Below, piece after piece: positions 45,288-58,800 of a stretch of DNA of 64,000 bases. The notes below the pieces were generated by a model. It searched no databases, had not been told where the DNA came from, and saw only the letters and a list, made by a program, of their open reading frames with translations. The position numbers and the translations under genes are program-made. This DNA is from Styela clava (Eukaryota > Chordata > Ascidiacea > Stolidobranchia > Styelidae): contig NC_135250.1 in the NCBI RefSeq assembly GCF_964204865.1, positions 26,651,395 through 26,715,394 of the forward strand. Direction: 5' to 3'. Numbering within the stretch: the stretch's first letter is position 1; each line of letters starts with the position of its first letter.

Positions 45288-48200
45288 AATTATAAAATCG
45301 CGAGTGGAAGGACTTTCTATTAATATTTGAAAATTGCAAAATTTAACCCTTTTTCACTTTACGTAATTTTGATGAAAAGGGGTATCTTCAACAGGGGAGT
45401 ACTCCTTTTTCTAAGTTCGAGTATTTTTAGGTTCATTATGTGTGATAAACTTCATATATTCTACTTTGATATGAAATTATAAAATCGCGTGCCTCTTGAG
45501 CGGAAGATATTTCTATTAATATTTGAAAATTGCAAAATTTAACCCTTTTTCGCTTTACGTAGTTTTGATGAAAAGGGGTATTTTCAACAGGGGAGTACTC
45601 CTTTTTCTAAGTTCGAGTAGTTTTAGGTTCAATGAGTGTGATAAACGCAATATATTCTGCTTTGATATGAATTTATAAAATCGCGTGCCACTTAAGCGGA
45701 AGATATTTCTATTAATATTTGAAAATTGCAAAATCAAACACTTTTTCGCTTTACGTAATTTTGATGAAAAGGGGTATCTTCAACAGGGAAGTACTCCCTT
45801 TTCTAAGTTTGAGTAGTTTTAGGTTCAATGTGTGTGATAAACCTTATATATTCCACTTTAATATGAATTTATAAAATCGCGTGCCTCTTGAGCGGAAGAT
45901 ATTTCTATTAATAATTGAAAATTGCAAAACTTACCATTTTTACGTTTCACGTAATTTTGATGAAAAGGGGTATCTTCAACAAGAGAGTACTCCCTTTTCT
46001 AAGTTCGAGTAGTTTTAGGTTCAATATGTGTGATAAACCTTATATATTCCACTTTGATATGAAATTATAAAATCACGTGCCTCTTGAGCGGAACATATTT
46101 CTATTAATATTTGAAAATTGCAAAATTTACCACTTTTTCGCTTTACGTAATTTTGATGAAAAGGTGTATCTTCAACAGGGGTGTTCTCCCTTTTCTATGT
46201 TCGAGTAGTTTTAGGTTCAATGTGTGTGATATACCTTATATATTCCACTTTGATATGAAATTATAAAATCGCGTGCCTCTTGAGCGGAACATATTTCTAT
46301 TAATAATTGAAAATTGCAAAATTTACCATTTTTACGTTTCACGTAATTTTGATGAATAGGGGTATCTTCAACAAGGGAGTACTCCCTTTTCTAAGTTTGA
46401 GTATTTTTAGGTTCATTATGTGTGATAAACTTCATATATTCTACTTTGATATGAAATTATAAAATCGCGTGCCTCTTGAGCGGAAGATATTTCTATTAAT
46501 ATTTGAAAATTGCAAAATTTAACCCTTTTTCGCTTTACGTAGTTTTGATGAAAAGGGGTATCTTCAACAGGGGAGTACTCCTTTTTTTTCTAAGTTCGAG
46601 TAGTTTTAGGTTCAATGTGTGTGATAAACGTAATATATTCTACTTTGATATGAAAATATAAAATCGCGTGCCTCTTGAGCGGAACATATTTCTATTAACA
46701 TTTGAAAATTGCAAAATTTAACGCTTTTTCGCTTTACGTAATTTTGATGAAAAGAGGTATCTTCAACAGGGGAGTACTCCCTTTTCTAAGTTCGAGTAGT
46801 TTCAGGTTCAATGTGTGTGATAAACTTAATATATTCTACTTTGATATGAAATTATAAAATCGCGTGCCTCTTGAGCGGAACATATTTCTATTAACATTTG
46901 AAAATTGCAAAATTTCACCCTTTTCCGCTTTACGTAATTTTGATGAAAAGGGGTATCTTCAACAGGGGAGTACTCCTTTTTCTGAGTTCGAGTAGTTTTA
47001 GGTTCAATGTGTGTGATAAACTTAATATATTCTACTTTGATATGAAATTATAAAATCGCGTGCCTCTTGAGCGGAACATATTTCTATTAACATTTGAAAA
47101 TTGCAAAATTTAACCCTTTTTCGCTTCACTTAATTTTGATGAAAAGCGGTATCTTCGACAGGAGAGTATTCCTTTTTCTAAGTTCGAGTAGTTTTAGGTT
47201 CAATGTGTGTGATTTACCTTATATATTTCACTTTGATATGAAATTATAAAATCACGTGCCTCTTGAGCGGAACATATTTCTATTAATATTTGAAAATTGC
47301 AAAATTTAACCCTTTTTCGCTTCACGTAATTTTGATGAAAAGAGGTATCTTCGACAGGAGAGTACTCCTTTTTCTAAGTTCGAGTAGTTTTAGGTTCAAT
47401 GTGTGTGGTATACCTTATATATTTCACTTTGATATGAAATTATGAAATCGCGTGCCTCTTGAGCGGAAGATATTCCTATTAATATTTGAAAATTGCAAAA
47501 TTTAACCCTTTTTCGCTTTACGTAATTTTGATGAAAAGGGGTATCTTCAACAGGGGAGTACTCCCTTTTCTAAGTTCGAGTAGTTTTAGATTCAATGTGT
47601 GTAATAAACTTCATATATTCTACTTTGATATGAATTCATAAAATCGCGTGCTTCTTGAGCGGAAGATATTTCTATTAATATTTGAAAATTGCAAAATCAA
47701 ACACTTTTTTGCTTTGCGTAATTTTGATGAAAAGGGGTATCTTCAACAGGGAAGTACTCCCTTTTCTAAGTTTGAGTAGTTTTAGGTTCAATGTGTGTGA
47801 TAAACCTTATATATTCCACTTTAATATGAATTTATAAAATCGCGTGCCTCTTGAGCGGAAGATATTTCTATTAATAATTGCAAATTGCAAAACTTACCAT
47901 TTTTACGTTTCACGTAATTTTGATGAAAAGAGGTATCTTCAACAAGAGAGTACTCCCTTTTCTAAGTTTGAGTAGTTTTAGGTTCAATGTGTGTGATAAA
48001 CCTTATATATTCCACTTTGATATGAAATTATAAAATCACGTGCCTCTTGAGCGGAACATATTTCTATTAATATTTGAAAATTGCAAAATTTACCACTTTT
48101 TCGCTTTACGTAATTTTGATGAAAAGGTGTATCTTCAACAGGGGAGTACTCCCTTTTCTATGTTTGAGTAGTTTTAGGTTCAATGTGTGTGATAAACCTT

Positions 48201-49243
48201 ATATATTCCACTTTAATATGAATTTATAAAATCGCGTGCCTCTTGAGCGGAACATATTTCTATTAATAATTGAAAATTGCAAAATTTACCATTTTTACGT
48301 TTTACGTAATTTTGATGAATAGGGGTATCTTCAACAAGGGAGTACTCCCTTTTCTAAGTTCGAGTAGTTTTAGGTTCAATATGTGTGATAAACTTCATAT
48401 ATTCTACTTTGATATGAAATTATAAAATCGCGTGCCTCTTGAGCGGAAGATATTTCTATTAATATTTGAAAATTGCGAAATTAAACCCTTTTTCGCTTTA
48501 CGTAATTTTGATGAATAGAGGTATCTTCAACAGGGAAGTACCTCCTTTTCTAAGTTCGAGTAGTTTTAGGTTCAATGTGTGTGATATACCTTATATATTC
48601 CACTTTGATATGAAATTATAAAATCGCGTGCCTCTTGAGCGGAACATATTTCTATTAATAATTGAAAATTGCAAAATTTACCATTTTTACGTTTCACGTA
48701 ATTTTGATGAATAGGGGTATCTTCAACAATGGAGTACTCCCTTTTCTAAGTTCGAGTATTTTTAGGTTCATTATGTGTGATAAACTTCATATATTCTACT
48801 TTGATATGAAATTATAAAATCGCGTGCCTCTTGAGCGGAAGATATTTCTATTAATATTTGAAAATTGCAAAATTTAACCCTTTTTCGCTTAACGTAATTT
48901 TGATGAAAAGTGGTATCTTCAACAGGGGAGTACTCCTTTTTCTAAGTTCGAGTAGTTTTAGGGTTCAATGTGTGTGATAAACTTCATATATTCTGCTTTG
49001 ATATGAATTTATAAAATCGCGTGCCTCTTGAGCGGAAAGACTTTCTATTAATATTTGAAAATTGCAAAATTAAACCCTTTTTCGCTTTACGTAATTTTGA
49101 TGAATAGAGGTATCTTCAACAGGGAAGTACCCCCTTTTCTAAGTTCGAGTAGTTTTAGGTTCAATGTGTGTGATAAACTTCATATATTCCACTTTGATAA
49201 GAAATTATAAAATTTGGTGCCACTTGAGCGGAAGGACTTTCTA
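45288..49243. repeat. 196-bp satellite array 2, inverted, about 20 units
   Basis: The complement of the array 1 unit: GCCTCTTGAGCGGAA recurs about every 196 bases from 45,491 to about 49,020, with decayed units at both edges. Units differ from each other much more than in array 1 (for example TTTACCATTTTTACGTTTCA against TTTAACCCTTTTTCGCTTTA versions). Many units have a 16-base palindrome, AAGGGAGTACTCCCTT. Array 1 and array 2 face each other as inverted repeats about 4.7 kb apart. Confidence 0.97.
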
Positions 49244-49249
49244 TTAAGA

Positions 49250-51525
49250 ACATATTTGGACACAATTTATCCCATGTCTGATCTCGAATCTATGCGAGAC
49301 GCTCTATTAAAAGCGCAGAATAATTTCTTATGAAATTTTCATAACATCGACTGCGTTTTTCACAGCACTAATATTGTTATTAAAATCACCGATTGTTCAA
49401 AATCGGAAATTCCCATGCAACGGCTTCTAAAACGTTCGCCGAGATTGTGTGTTCGTTAAAACGGCTGATATATTCAGCGTACAATGACTCTTATGTGGCT
49501 TGAAATATTTAATCCGCGACAACTACAGGAATTTGAAAAGTCCTTCTATATTAATTTAATTGTGTTCAGTGTAACTCGTTGTTGCGTCGATAGAGTCTAC
49601 TGTAATATACTACGGCAATCTGTGGACATAATAATATGAGATAAATTGCGTCAACAAAATGAAAGCGTTAATTCTCAAATTAACACGGTAATCCGCGGAC
49701 ATAAAAATGTGTGGTAAAGTGACTGATAATATCGTGTTGTATGTAATTTGTATTTTCGCAAATTTGATAAATCTGAGCTGTTCTTGTAATATTGACACGG
49801 CTCTATCGCATTTCTTTCGGTTAGACAAATCCCTGCGTCAGCAATAAAATTTCATTCAGTTAAATTTAGTTCAAAAAGTTGATTGAAGATACTTTACACA
49901 TTAATTATTTTATATAAAAAGGTATTTTTACAATGAATAAAAAGTGCCTCGCTCGCACAATTGACAAAAAATAAATAAACAATATGTAATTTTAATCTTT
50001 CTTCATGAAACAAGACATTTGTCTTCCGCTATTTGTCATTACGGCTGAATAACATGTCACGCTGCCGAAAATAATCGGCTATTTTAATAACAACATTAGC
50101 GCTGTGAAAATCGTCAATTGTGCATTTTCACGGCGATTGTTGGTCTCGGGTGGTTGGTCTTGATGTTTCTTCCATATCTATATTCGAGAGCAATTCTATA
50201 ATCGAGAGCAGATCTGCCGTGTGGAATTTAGAAATCGCCTACGTTTTACTCCATCACCCTTCAAAAAGCACAAAACTGTAATATCACTCTTCAATGAGCA
50301 CAAAAACGAGACTTAACGCACCGCTGCGCACAATTCGAAGAAGGTTTGCTACTAGCTTCACAGTGGTCTTTATGACGCAGGTTCGATGGGAATTTATTGC
50401 GCCTTTGGCATCACAAAATGATTCGCATGACTGCAGATCAGCTGAGAAAATAACTAATTACGGCCGCATTATGAAAAATAAGTCATGTTACACATTGCCA
50501 AAACCAAGTCGACACACGAATTTTTAGAAAGAAGCTCAGTCGCTACATAGCTTCATTTAGGGGGGAATAAAAGGAATTTCCTTATTCAAACTAGAATTTT
50601 TATAAATAACAATAAGGACATATGTGTCTGTATATTCGCTACATTTTATAAATTTTAATTTGTCAATATTAACAATCTTCGGAGTAGGCCTATCAGGAAA
50701 ATATATATAATATGTAGGCGTATTCATAGCAAGTTATTGAATTTCGGTAATTTTTGCAAAGTAAAATTATTAGTTGTAAATCGAGTTCAAATCGCATTTT
50801 TTAAAATAGAACAAAACAAGTTCATACCAATTCATTTTCCAAGTATTATAGTTGTTGTTTGTCATTCGAGTCGCAGGCCCGTAGCCCGAGGACAAGACGT
50901 ATTGTTTAAAGATGTCTTAAAAAAATTGGAATAAGCTTTTAATCATAAAACACGTAACAATTAGAAGTAGTACAACTGTAGGTTGTAATGACGATAACGC
51001 GTCATGCACTGAGAATACCAAAACCAGCTTAAAAGCGACCATTCGTTAAGAGAGAATATCGATGGACGAATAATTAACGAACTCGTGAGTGCAGTGGAAC
51101 TTGGTATTTTGTTTGGCTTCTCAGCAATGATTTGGAACTGTCATTTGTATGTGTATATATACACAATTGCAATACATGTATTCTGAACCATGAGTATATA
51201 TTTCGAATATGTGTCCATCGAAACAGAATCGGCTACAACAACAGCAAATACTAAAATTATCCCCTAAATATAACTTAACACGTCACGGATTGTATTGAAA
51301 ATGGATAAGACAGAAAGGAACAGTATATACCTCAACCATAATACCTGTAAAATTGTGAAGAGCAAGTTGGCAATAATACATCAATTGTGTGCTGTTGAAG
51401 TCGCGTTCGTTGTTGGGAGTGGGGATTAGGAAACTGCAAAAGGAAGATGTGATAGAGATCAAGCTTGTAACTGGAACGCTCCCATCTTCCAATTTGCAAT
51501 ACAACGCAAAAACTTTATTAAGTGG
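49250..51525. other. right flank of the satellite structure, no gene recognised
   Basis: 49,400-50,160 is the second copy of flank block F (TTCGCCGAGATTGTGT, ATATTCAGCGTACA, CCTTCTATATTAATTTAATT). Near 50,347 the words GCTACTAGCTTCACAG are the complement of CTGTGAAGCTAGTAG near 35,812, left of array 1, so the inverted homology may reach the outer flanks. The short frames here have no recognisable domains. Confidence 0.45.
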
Positions 51526-51529
51526 CTAA

Positions 51530-52057
51530 ATATACATGATTTGCAGACACAAACTTTTAATTCATTGGTCTTCGCAAGTTCATGATTAATCTTAACTGTG
51601 CAACAACTAGCATGCATTTGTAAACAAAAAAATTGGATATCACCAAAATGGAATGCTCTTTCTGTCGTATTTATTAGCAGATAGTATAATTTTATTTCAT
51701 GTCTTGAAATTTGACGAATCTACTGGTACTACCCATTTATTAGCAACAAATGAACGCTTTCAAATCATTTTTCTCTAGGTCTAGTCTAGAAAATAAATAG
51801 CCGATCGCGACCTGGTGGTAAAAGTGTAAGCACCCTTTCGCATACACATTTGTAAACAAACAGAAGATCAGTGCAATCGTGGGTCACTTGGCAATCGTTG
51901 GCTCGCCCTTCCAGCCTTCTGCTGCTTGCAATCTTTCCAGCGTCCAGTCTACAGGTCTATTAGCTTAGGTAAGAATTTCTGCGATTTCCATCGATAAGAA
52001 TTGGAAGAAACTTTTCTGAAAAATACAATAATACGTTTTTCCAACTGACAAGGTACG
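51530..52057 (+). other. 5' non-coding exon and proximal upstream region of hexokinase B
   Basis: Homologous to 21,545-21,789 of copy A, with insertions. It ends ACTGACAAGGTACG/GTAAGTTAAT (donor GT at 52,058). It is longer than in copy A and shows no long open frame. Taken as 5' UTR plus promoter-proximal sequence. Confidence 0.6.
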
Positions 52058-52120
52058 GTAAGTTAATACAGTAAAAGGTAACCTACTGTTTCCAGGTTTC
52101 GGTATAGTTTAGTACCACAT

Positions 52121-52480
52121 GCACTTTCTAGTTGGCCTGGCTCAACAATTTTTGCATATGTCAATCCTAACCCCCGCCTGACTACGTCACCAAAAAATCA
52201 CGTCATTCCGACGTCACAGTGGCGTAATAAGGCCCACCGAAGTATGCGAATAGTCGTCCAAAACTTGCAGACGATCACCCGAAATCGAGCAAGCTATTTC
52301 TCTCGTTTTATCGTTGTGACCAAAGTGTAATAGTCATGTGTTAAAGTGTTATCGGCAGCGCAGATGCCATTTCGGGCGATCGTAATTATACTTTGGCAAT
52401 CCCTATGATGTGATGGCGACGTCGTAGTGACGTAATTTTTGGCTGGCATAGTCAGGTGGTTAGGAATAACATATGCAAAA
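52121..52480. mobile_element. family Y MITE in the hexokinase B 5' UTR intron
   Basis: CTTTCTAGTTGGCCTGGCTC, CTAACCCCCGCCTGACTACG, AGATGCCATTTCGGGCGAT and GTAGTGACGTAATTTTTGGC follow the order of the intact copy at 59,463-59,860. The outermost terminal bases are lost. Confidence 0.65.
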
Positions 52481-52819
52481 TTCGTCACAACGTCATTCGT
52501 CGAAAACCACCTCTTTACGAGACACTCTGCGCCTCCAACGGGCAAAAATAGGCAATCCAGCGCTGTGTAACAAACTAAGAAAGCACAAAATAAAAATGTC
52601 ACCGATAGATTCCTTGAAAAAATAATCTGATTCACTGAAGGAAATAAATTTACCATAGTATTCGTAGTTTTTAGCAAAAAACAACAATTGAGATGCCCTT
52701 GTTCCAGTGACAAATTGAGTGTTTGTTTTATTAAACCAAATGTTATGACATCTTGGAATCGCAGAACTGTGCCCCTCTGGAATGTCCTATCACATCATTA
52801 ACCCCCACTTAATTCTTAG

Positions 52820-55800
52820 ATGGAATCAATATTGAAATCACTTTATCTTTCTGATCTAACTCTCCTTGAGTTAGCTGGTGCAATGAGGCGTGAAATGGAT
52901 AGAGGATTGGCAGCAAAAACAAATGAAGGAGCAGAGATGAGAATGCTGCCAACTTATGTGACTGGAACTCCTGATGGAACGGGTGATTTTATATAAAATT
53001 TTCATTGTGGTTGCAGTATGACTTGATAAAAAATGACTTTTCACATCTGTATTTCGTCAGAGCCCTAATTTATGACTTTTAATGTGGATAATTAGGGCTG
53101 GACATTCCAAAGCGAATACCGGTAGAAATTATCGAATTGGTCCAAACAAAAATTTGGAATTGCCACCATCTTTTTTTTTCTGTCCACCAAGAGTGAATGT
53201 GAATTCTACAATTGTCTTTTGAAGCCATATTTTTACAATGCAATTCTGACATATGACTTGTATTTCCTAGTTAGTTAATGCTGGAACATGTTTCTCATTA
53301 TCAGCGAACTATATATATGAGTGATGGATTCTATGTTTTCAGTAATTTATGTGTCTGAAGGACCCATTATATATATGAGTGATGGATTCTATGTTTTCAG
53401 TAATTTATGTGTCTGAAGGACCCATTACTAAAAAGGCACATTTAATTACAAGTTTATTAGTTTCAAAAAAATATATTAGATTTTGAAATCATCAGGTATT
53501 GAAAATGCCCAGTCCTTGTGATAATTGAAGTGTTAAACTTCAGACAGAAACCCAAAAAGCAAAGGTAACTGACCTAAACTGATCAATATCTACATGCAAT
53601 GAAAGAAAGGGTGCATAAGCAAAAGCTTCTGTTGTCGGTCAAAAATTTTTTGTCAAACTTCAGCCGTTTTTAAATAACTGGGAGCCGGGCATAAATTTTT
53701 CTTGAAGATCCAGGAAATTAGGTATGCTTCTCCGAGTTGGAAAATTTTAGATCCTTGTAAAAAATATAAATTCCCCGCGTAGCTTATTAGAGGACGCTTG
53801 CATAGAGCCTTGTTGAGCGTGAAGTTATAGAAACTTATCATAAAAATAAGTTGAATCTTTGATGACTGTAAATTTCACAATATTTTGTGTTCAATGTCCT
53901 AGGAAAAATTTTTTTTTTTTACTTTTTTCATGTCTTCCATAGAGGACGGTGAATTCTTGGCATTTGATCTCGGAGGAACAAATTTTCGAATATTACTTGT
54001 TAAACTCGTCGCTGGTGAACACAAAAATATAACCATGAATAGTCAGATATATCATATTTCACAGGAAATAATGACTGGAACCGGTGCCCAGGTAGATCTA
54101 AATTTTTGTTTGATATGAATAAGTCTGTGAGCACAATTCGATTATTATATTGCATATTAACCTATGATTACTCTTAAAGTGAGGAGAAACGATTTCAACA
54201 ATTTCTTCTCTTTGTCTATTTTGTCTATTTTTATTGGATTCAGAAACTCCAGATATTTCAGTTTAGCGTTGTATTTTTTATATTGTGTTTATTATATATA
54301 TTAACCCCTTAGTGTGGTAGTTGGGTCTTACTTATTATAATAACTATATAGTTGATTTTATTTATATAAATGGAAATTAGTAATGAGACATTTCATAGGA
54401 CCTTTTTTTCAAATTTTCAATAGCCTATCTCAGTTACTTTCCTTAAGATAAAATAAAATTCTGTATTGTTCTAGCTTTTTGACCATCTTGTGGAATGTTT
54501 GTGGGATTTTCTCTCGGAACGCGAAATAACATCTCAGCTTCTGCCTATCGGATTCACTTTTTCTTTTCCTTCTAATCATTTAGGAATTGATAAGGTAAGT
54601 TAGTCTATGCTTGTAAGTTTGGGTGTGCTTATAAGAAAAAGAAAAACATTTAAAGGATGCTAATGATTTGTGTAACTATACGATGTTTTAGAGAGTTTGA
54701 ATTACCGGTAACAGTTGTGATAGGATTCACATATTTATTCCGGGGAAGAGGAACGTCAATAAGGCGGTTTAATGATATGGCAAACTGCTGTACTGCTTCA
54801 AATCTTGCATCAAGAAGTTTTTACTTGCGTAATCTCCCATTTTACTTGTCTCCATAATTGTTTATAAGCTCTCGGCACAGTTGTCTCTCGTAACTTTGTT
54901 TAGAGATTAGTCTCTTTTTCTTATACCGTGGCTCCTTCACACAAAGTAATCATATACGAAATTGAAGACCAACTTTGGTAATCAATATCATCATCAGTAC
55001 TACGGCGAGTATGTTCATAACAATGCCAAAAGCCAATTACGAAATCCGATAAATCGTTCTTTATATACGCTATATTTGTTTAAGTTTAATTGTAATTCAA
55101 TTCCTTCTTTTTCTTATTTGTTTCTATAATTCAGAACATCTTACTTTGTTGGACGAAAGGTTACACAGCAAGTGGTATGGTTGGTGAAGATATTGGAAAA
55201 TTATTGAACGAAGCAATAGATAGGAAATCCAAAATACGACCCCTGGTAAGAATAGTGGATTATGTATACTAAGTTCATTTTGGAAGGGGAAAAGTCGAGG
55301 AGATGACTTGGTCATATGGCAAACTTCGACCTATCATCTGGTTACCAGTTCCTATAGGCCAGTGGCTCCCAAAGTTGATTGATCAGGGGCCAAAATTAGA
55401 ACTTGAAATATATTTTTGTGTCGTGAGAGAGGAGCGAATTGAATTGTTACACATGCTCAATTGTGATAATGACGTAACAATTGACGATATCTAGAATGCA
55501 AAAAAGTAAAAGCACAAAGTGTTAAACACTTAAACTATTTTACTCAAGTCCGTATCAAATCATTACGCTGGTCGTAATTGGCCCACAAGCCGTGGTTTGG
55601 GAACCACTGATATAGGCTGTGGAAATAGTTAACCAGTCATTTGTTCCAAAGGAATGAACTAGTCATAGCCAACCAGTGGTTACTAAATTGTTTTAATGAA
55701 TAACACATTGATGTCAGTGTGTATCTAATTAGTTTGAATTAATGAATGCGAAAAAAGTTGATTGATTGGTTCTTCATACTTTTTAGTTTCCAAACGAGCT

Positions 55801-58800
55801 CAAGCTCTGAGACTTCAATTACTCCAAGATTATTTTTTATAAATTCAACTTTTCTTAATTACCTCCAAAATCAAGAATATAAAGTAATGAATTTACGGTT
55901 TTTTCAATTTTTCGGCCTGATTTTTTTTTGGAGGGGGATGGGTGTGGGCTATATTTGTTTCAATATCTCTAGGTCCGGCCTCTTCAAGCATGATTGTGTT
56001 AATTTTATATCTGGGTCAATACATTTCATAATATACATTTTATTACCTATACATTTCATACTTTGTACTGCCATCTGTTATTTGTCTTATTCTTCCTAAA
56101 AGCTTAGTAGCAATCATAACATGGTTCCCACAATAAAGTGTTTTATGACCCTTGAGGTTTTGCCGATTCAACGAAAACCAACAGATTGGACAGCACAGCT
56201 GTTAACCTATGGGCTCTACAGTGCAGTACTTACAACATCATATTCACAAGTTATTTCAACATTCCAGTTAATGGGTTGTTCAAAATGATTTCTCCTACCT
56301 TGTTTTTCAATATATTGCCCCTTTATTGTTAAGAATAGTTAATTCTGAAAGTATAATTCTATCCAAACAAACATGGGTATGAGTGCATATGGGTGCTCAA
56401 CTGACCAACAAAGAAACAATTTTTCTGTACTTATTGCGAACTTACGATATATGGAAAATGCCCCTTTTACATGCTGGATGGACTCATTAGACGAAGAATA
56501 GGGTACCGGTAATTTAAATTGATTCAAATGTTGGATCTATTTTGGACATCTATTGATAGGATTTGGCGGACTGTTGAATATGAATGAACCAATTTGAATG
56601 ATTTGCCACTTGAGCTATAACTTATGCCATTGTTTTTATTCCTTACTTTTTAGAATTTTGACTTGAAAATAATGGCAATTATGAATGATACAGTTGGAAC
56701 TGTGGTCTCATGTGGTTATGATGACAATGATACTTGCATGGGCATGATAGTTGGTAAGTATATTGTCTTATTTTGATGAAAGTTGCGCGAAATGAAGTCA
56801 CACACACACTCACTCAGTCAATACATAGGGCAAGGTGGTCCAAACCCAGGCCTGCAGTCTCAGTATCTGTGTCCCGCTTCGCACTTGCCGGAGAATAATC
56901 AAAAAAACGCATTTGGTGTTGTCTAGTCATAAATATAAACAGTGAAATTGCAAAGGGAATGCATCGATACCATATATTGTTTTGGCCCTCACAGATGTAT
57001 TAAATGGAGTAAAAATACTTGAACAATTACCGATTAAAAAACAACAAACCTGGTTAAGATATATTGAGAACAACTGACTTGAAAATTGTGGGGGGACTTT
57101 ATGGACACTCTGTATAATATATCATGGTGCATAGTCCTATTGGTTAAATCATGGGCGTCCAACCTTGATAAATACATGAGGGCCAGATACAAATAGCTAG
57201 ATGAAAGCTCGGGTCACACCTTTATTTAACATAGGTCTCTAGTAGTAAGAACTAAGAAGCACAAAAATCTTATGACATGCATTATTCACTTCGTACAAGC
57301 TAGCAATATTGTAACGTCATGGGCATAGGTAAAAAATCGAACTATGGTACAGGCTTTGCAACGTAAAGAGATTGGAGTCCAGAGAGTACCAGATTAAAAT
57401 AAATAAAAAACTCATTTCGCGGGCTGTACGTCATTCAAAATCGGCACTTCTCTGCTGGCCACGTAATTATATTGAACAATATTGATAGGAAAAAGCTATT
57501 CAAAACTCGTGTCAAACTTGAAGACAAACATTTTGCTATTCTAATATTTCACTCATATTTCTAACAATTATTTAGGGACTGGTACAAACATGGCATACAT
57601 GGAAAAACAAGAAAATATTGAATTGCTGGAGAAGAAAACACCTGCAAGTGAGATGTGCATTAATGCAGAGTGGGGAGCATTTGGTGATAAAAGTGAAAGT
57701 CTCAAAGCAATCAGAACGGAATATGATATTTACATTGATGAAAACTCACCAAATAAAGGACAATATATGTATGAGGTTTTTATATGGTGATTAAAAAACA
57801 ACAGACCTGGTTAAGATATATTGAGAACTGACTTCATAACAAAATTGAAATTGTAATAGGTCGTTATGGACACCCTGTATGTATGAACAATAAATAAAGT
57901 GAACCTCTATTTTCCATTCTCATGATTTCGTTTTTCCAGATTTGATAAAATGATCAGTGGAATGTACATGGGTGAACTACTTCGTTTGATAATTGTCAAA
58001 CTCATTTCAAATGGTGAAATATTTGAAGAAATTGCTCCCGACAGCAAGATATTCAGTCCTGGATTGTCTGCAGCATTTGTTTCACATATAGTCAAGTATG
58101 TAATATTAGTAAGCTTAATTTTAAACAAGAAGTTTCATGAAGTGAAATTTGACGTTTCTGCCATTGTTAATGCTGAAGTCATGTAATCATAATATACTGT
58201 TAGATCAGGATTCTGCCTGAAATTTTTTTTTTGGGGGGGGGGGGGTTGACCCACGCAACTTTCTTTGTACCATGCTTCATATTAGAGCCCCAGAGTGAAG
58301 GTGTCAAAAATTTTATAGGACATACGACAATGCTTTATCAAATTTTTTCTATTTTCCAGTTTTAATAACGACAACGATCAAATTCGTCAATGTGTCGCAA
58401 GATTTGGATTGATTGCCAGTGATGAAGACTGCAATAAACTTGTTCAGGTAATGACTGAACAGTATTTAATTTTTTTCCATGATGAAAAGGTACACCGAAA
58501 CGTAGTATGTGTACCAGGTTAGGGTAGGCCATAATTTCAGGTACAAATACTACGGGAGTCACTTGGCTAGTCCCCGAACTCGTAATAGAACTAAAATAAG
58601 GAAAATGGAATAAAATTATGGCCTAACCCTAACCTGGTACACATACTACATTCCAGTGTCCGCCATCTTGGTTCACATTCTATGTCAATACCAATGAAAA
58701 TACACTTTCTACAAACAGAATATATAACAAAGTAAAATTCTATAGTGGCTATGGTTGTTATTATTAAGTAAAAGAAAAAAAATGTATCACAGGTTCTCAC

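Noticed and set aside
50294..50527. Possible small gene right of satellite array 2
   Set aside because: A 77-codon frame without homology, in a region that looks like flank repeat; not supported.
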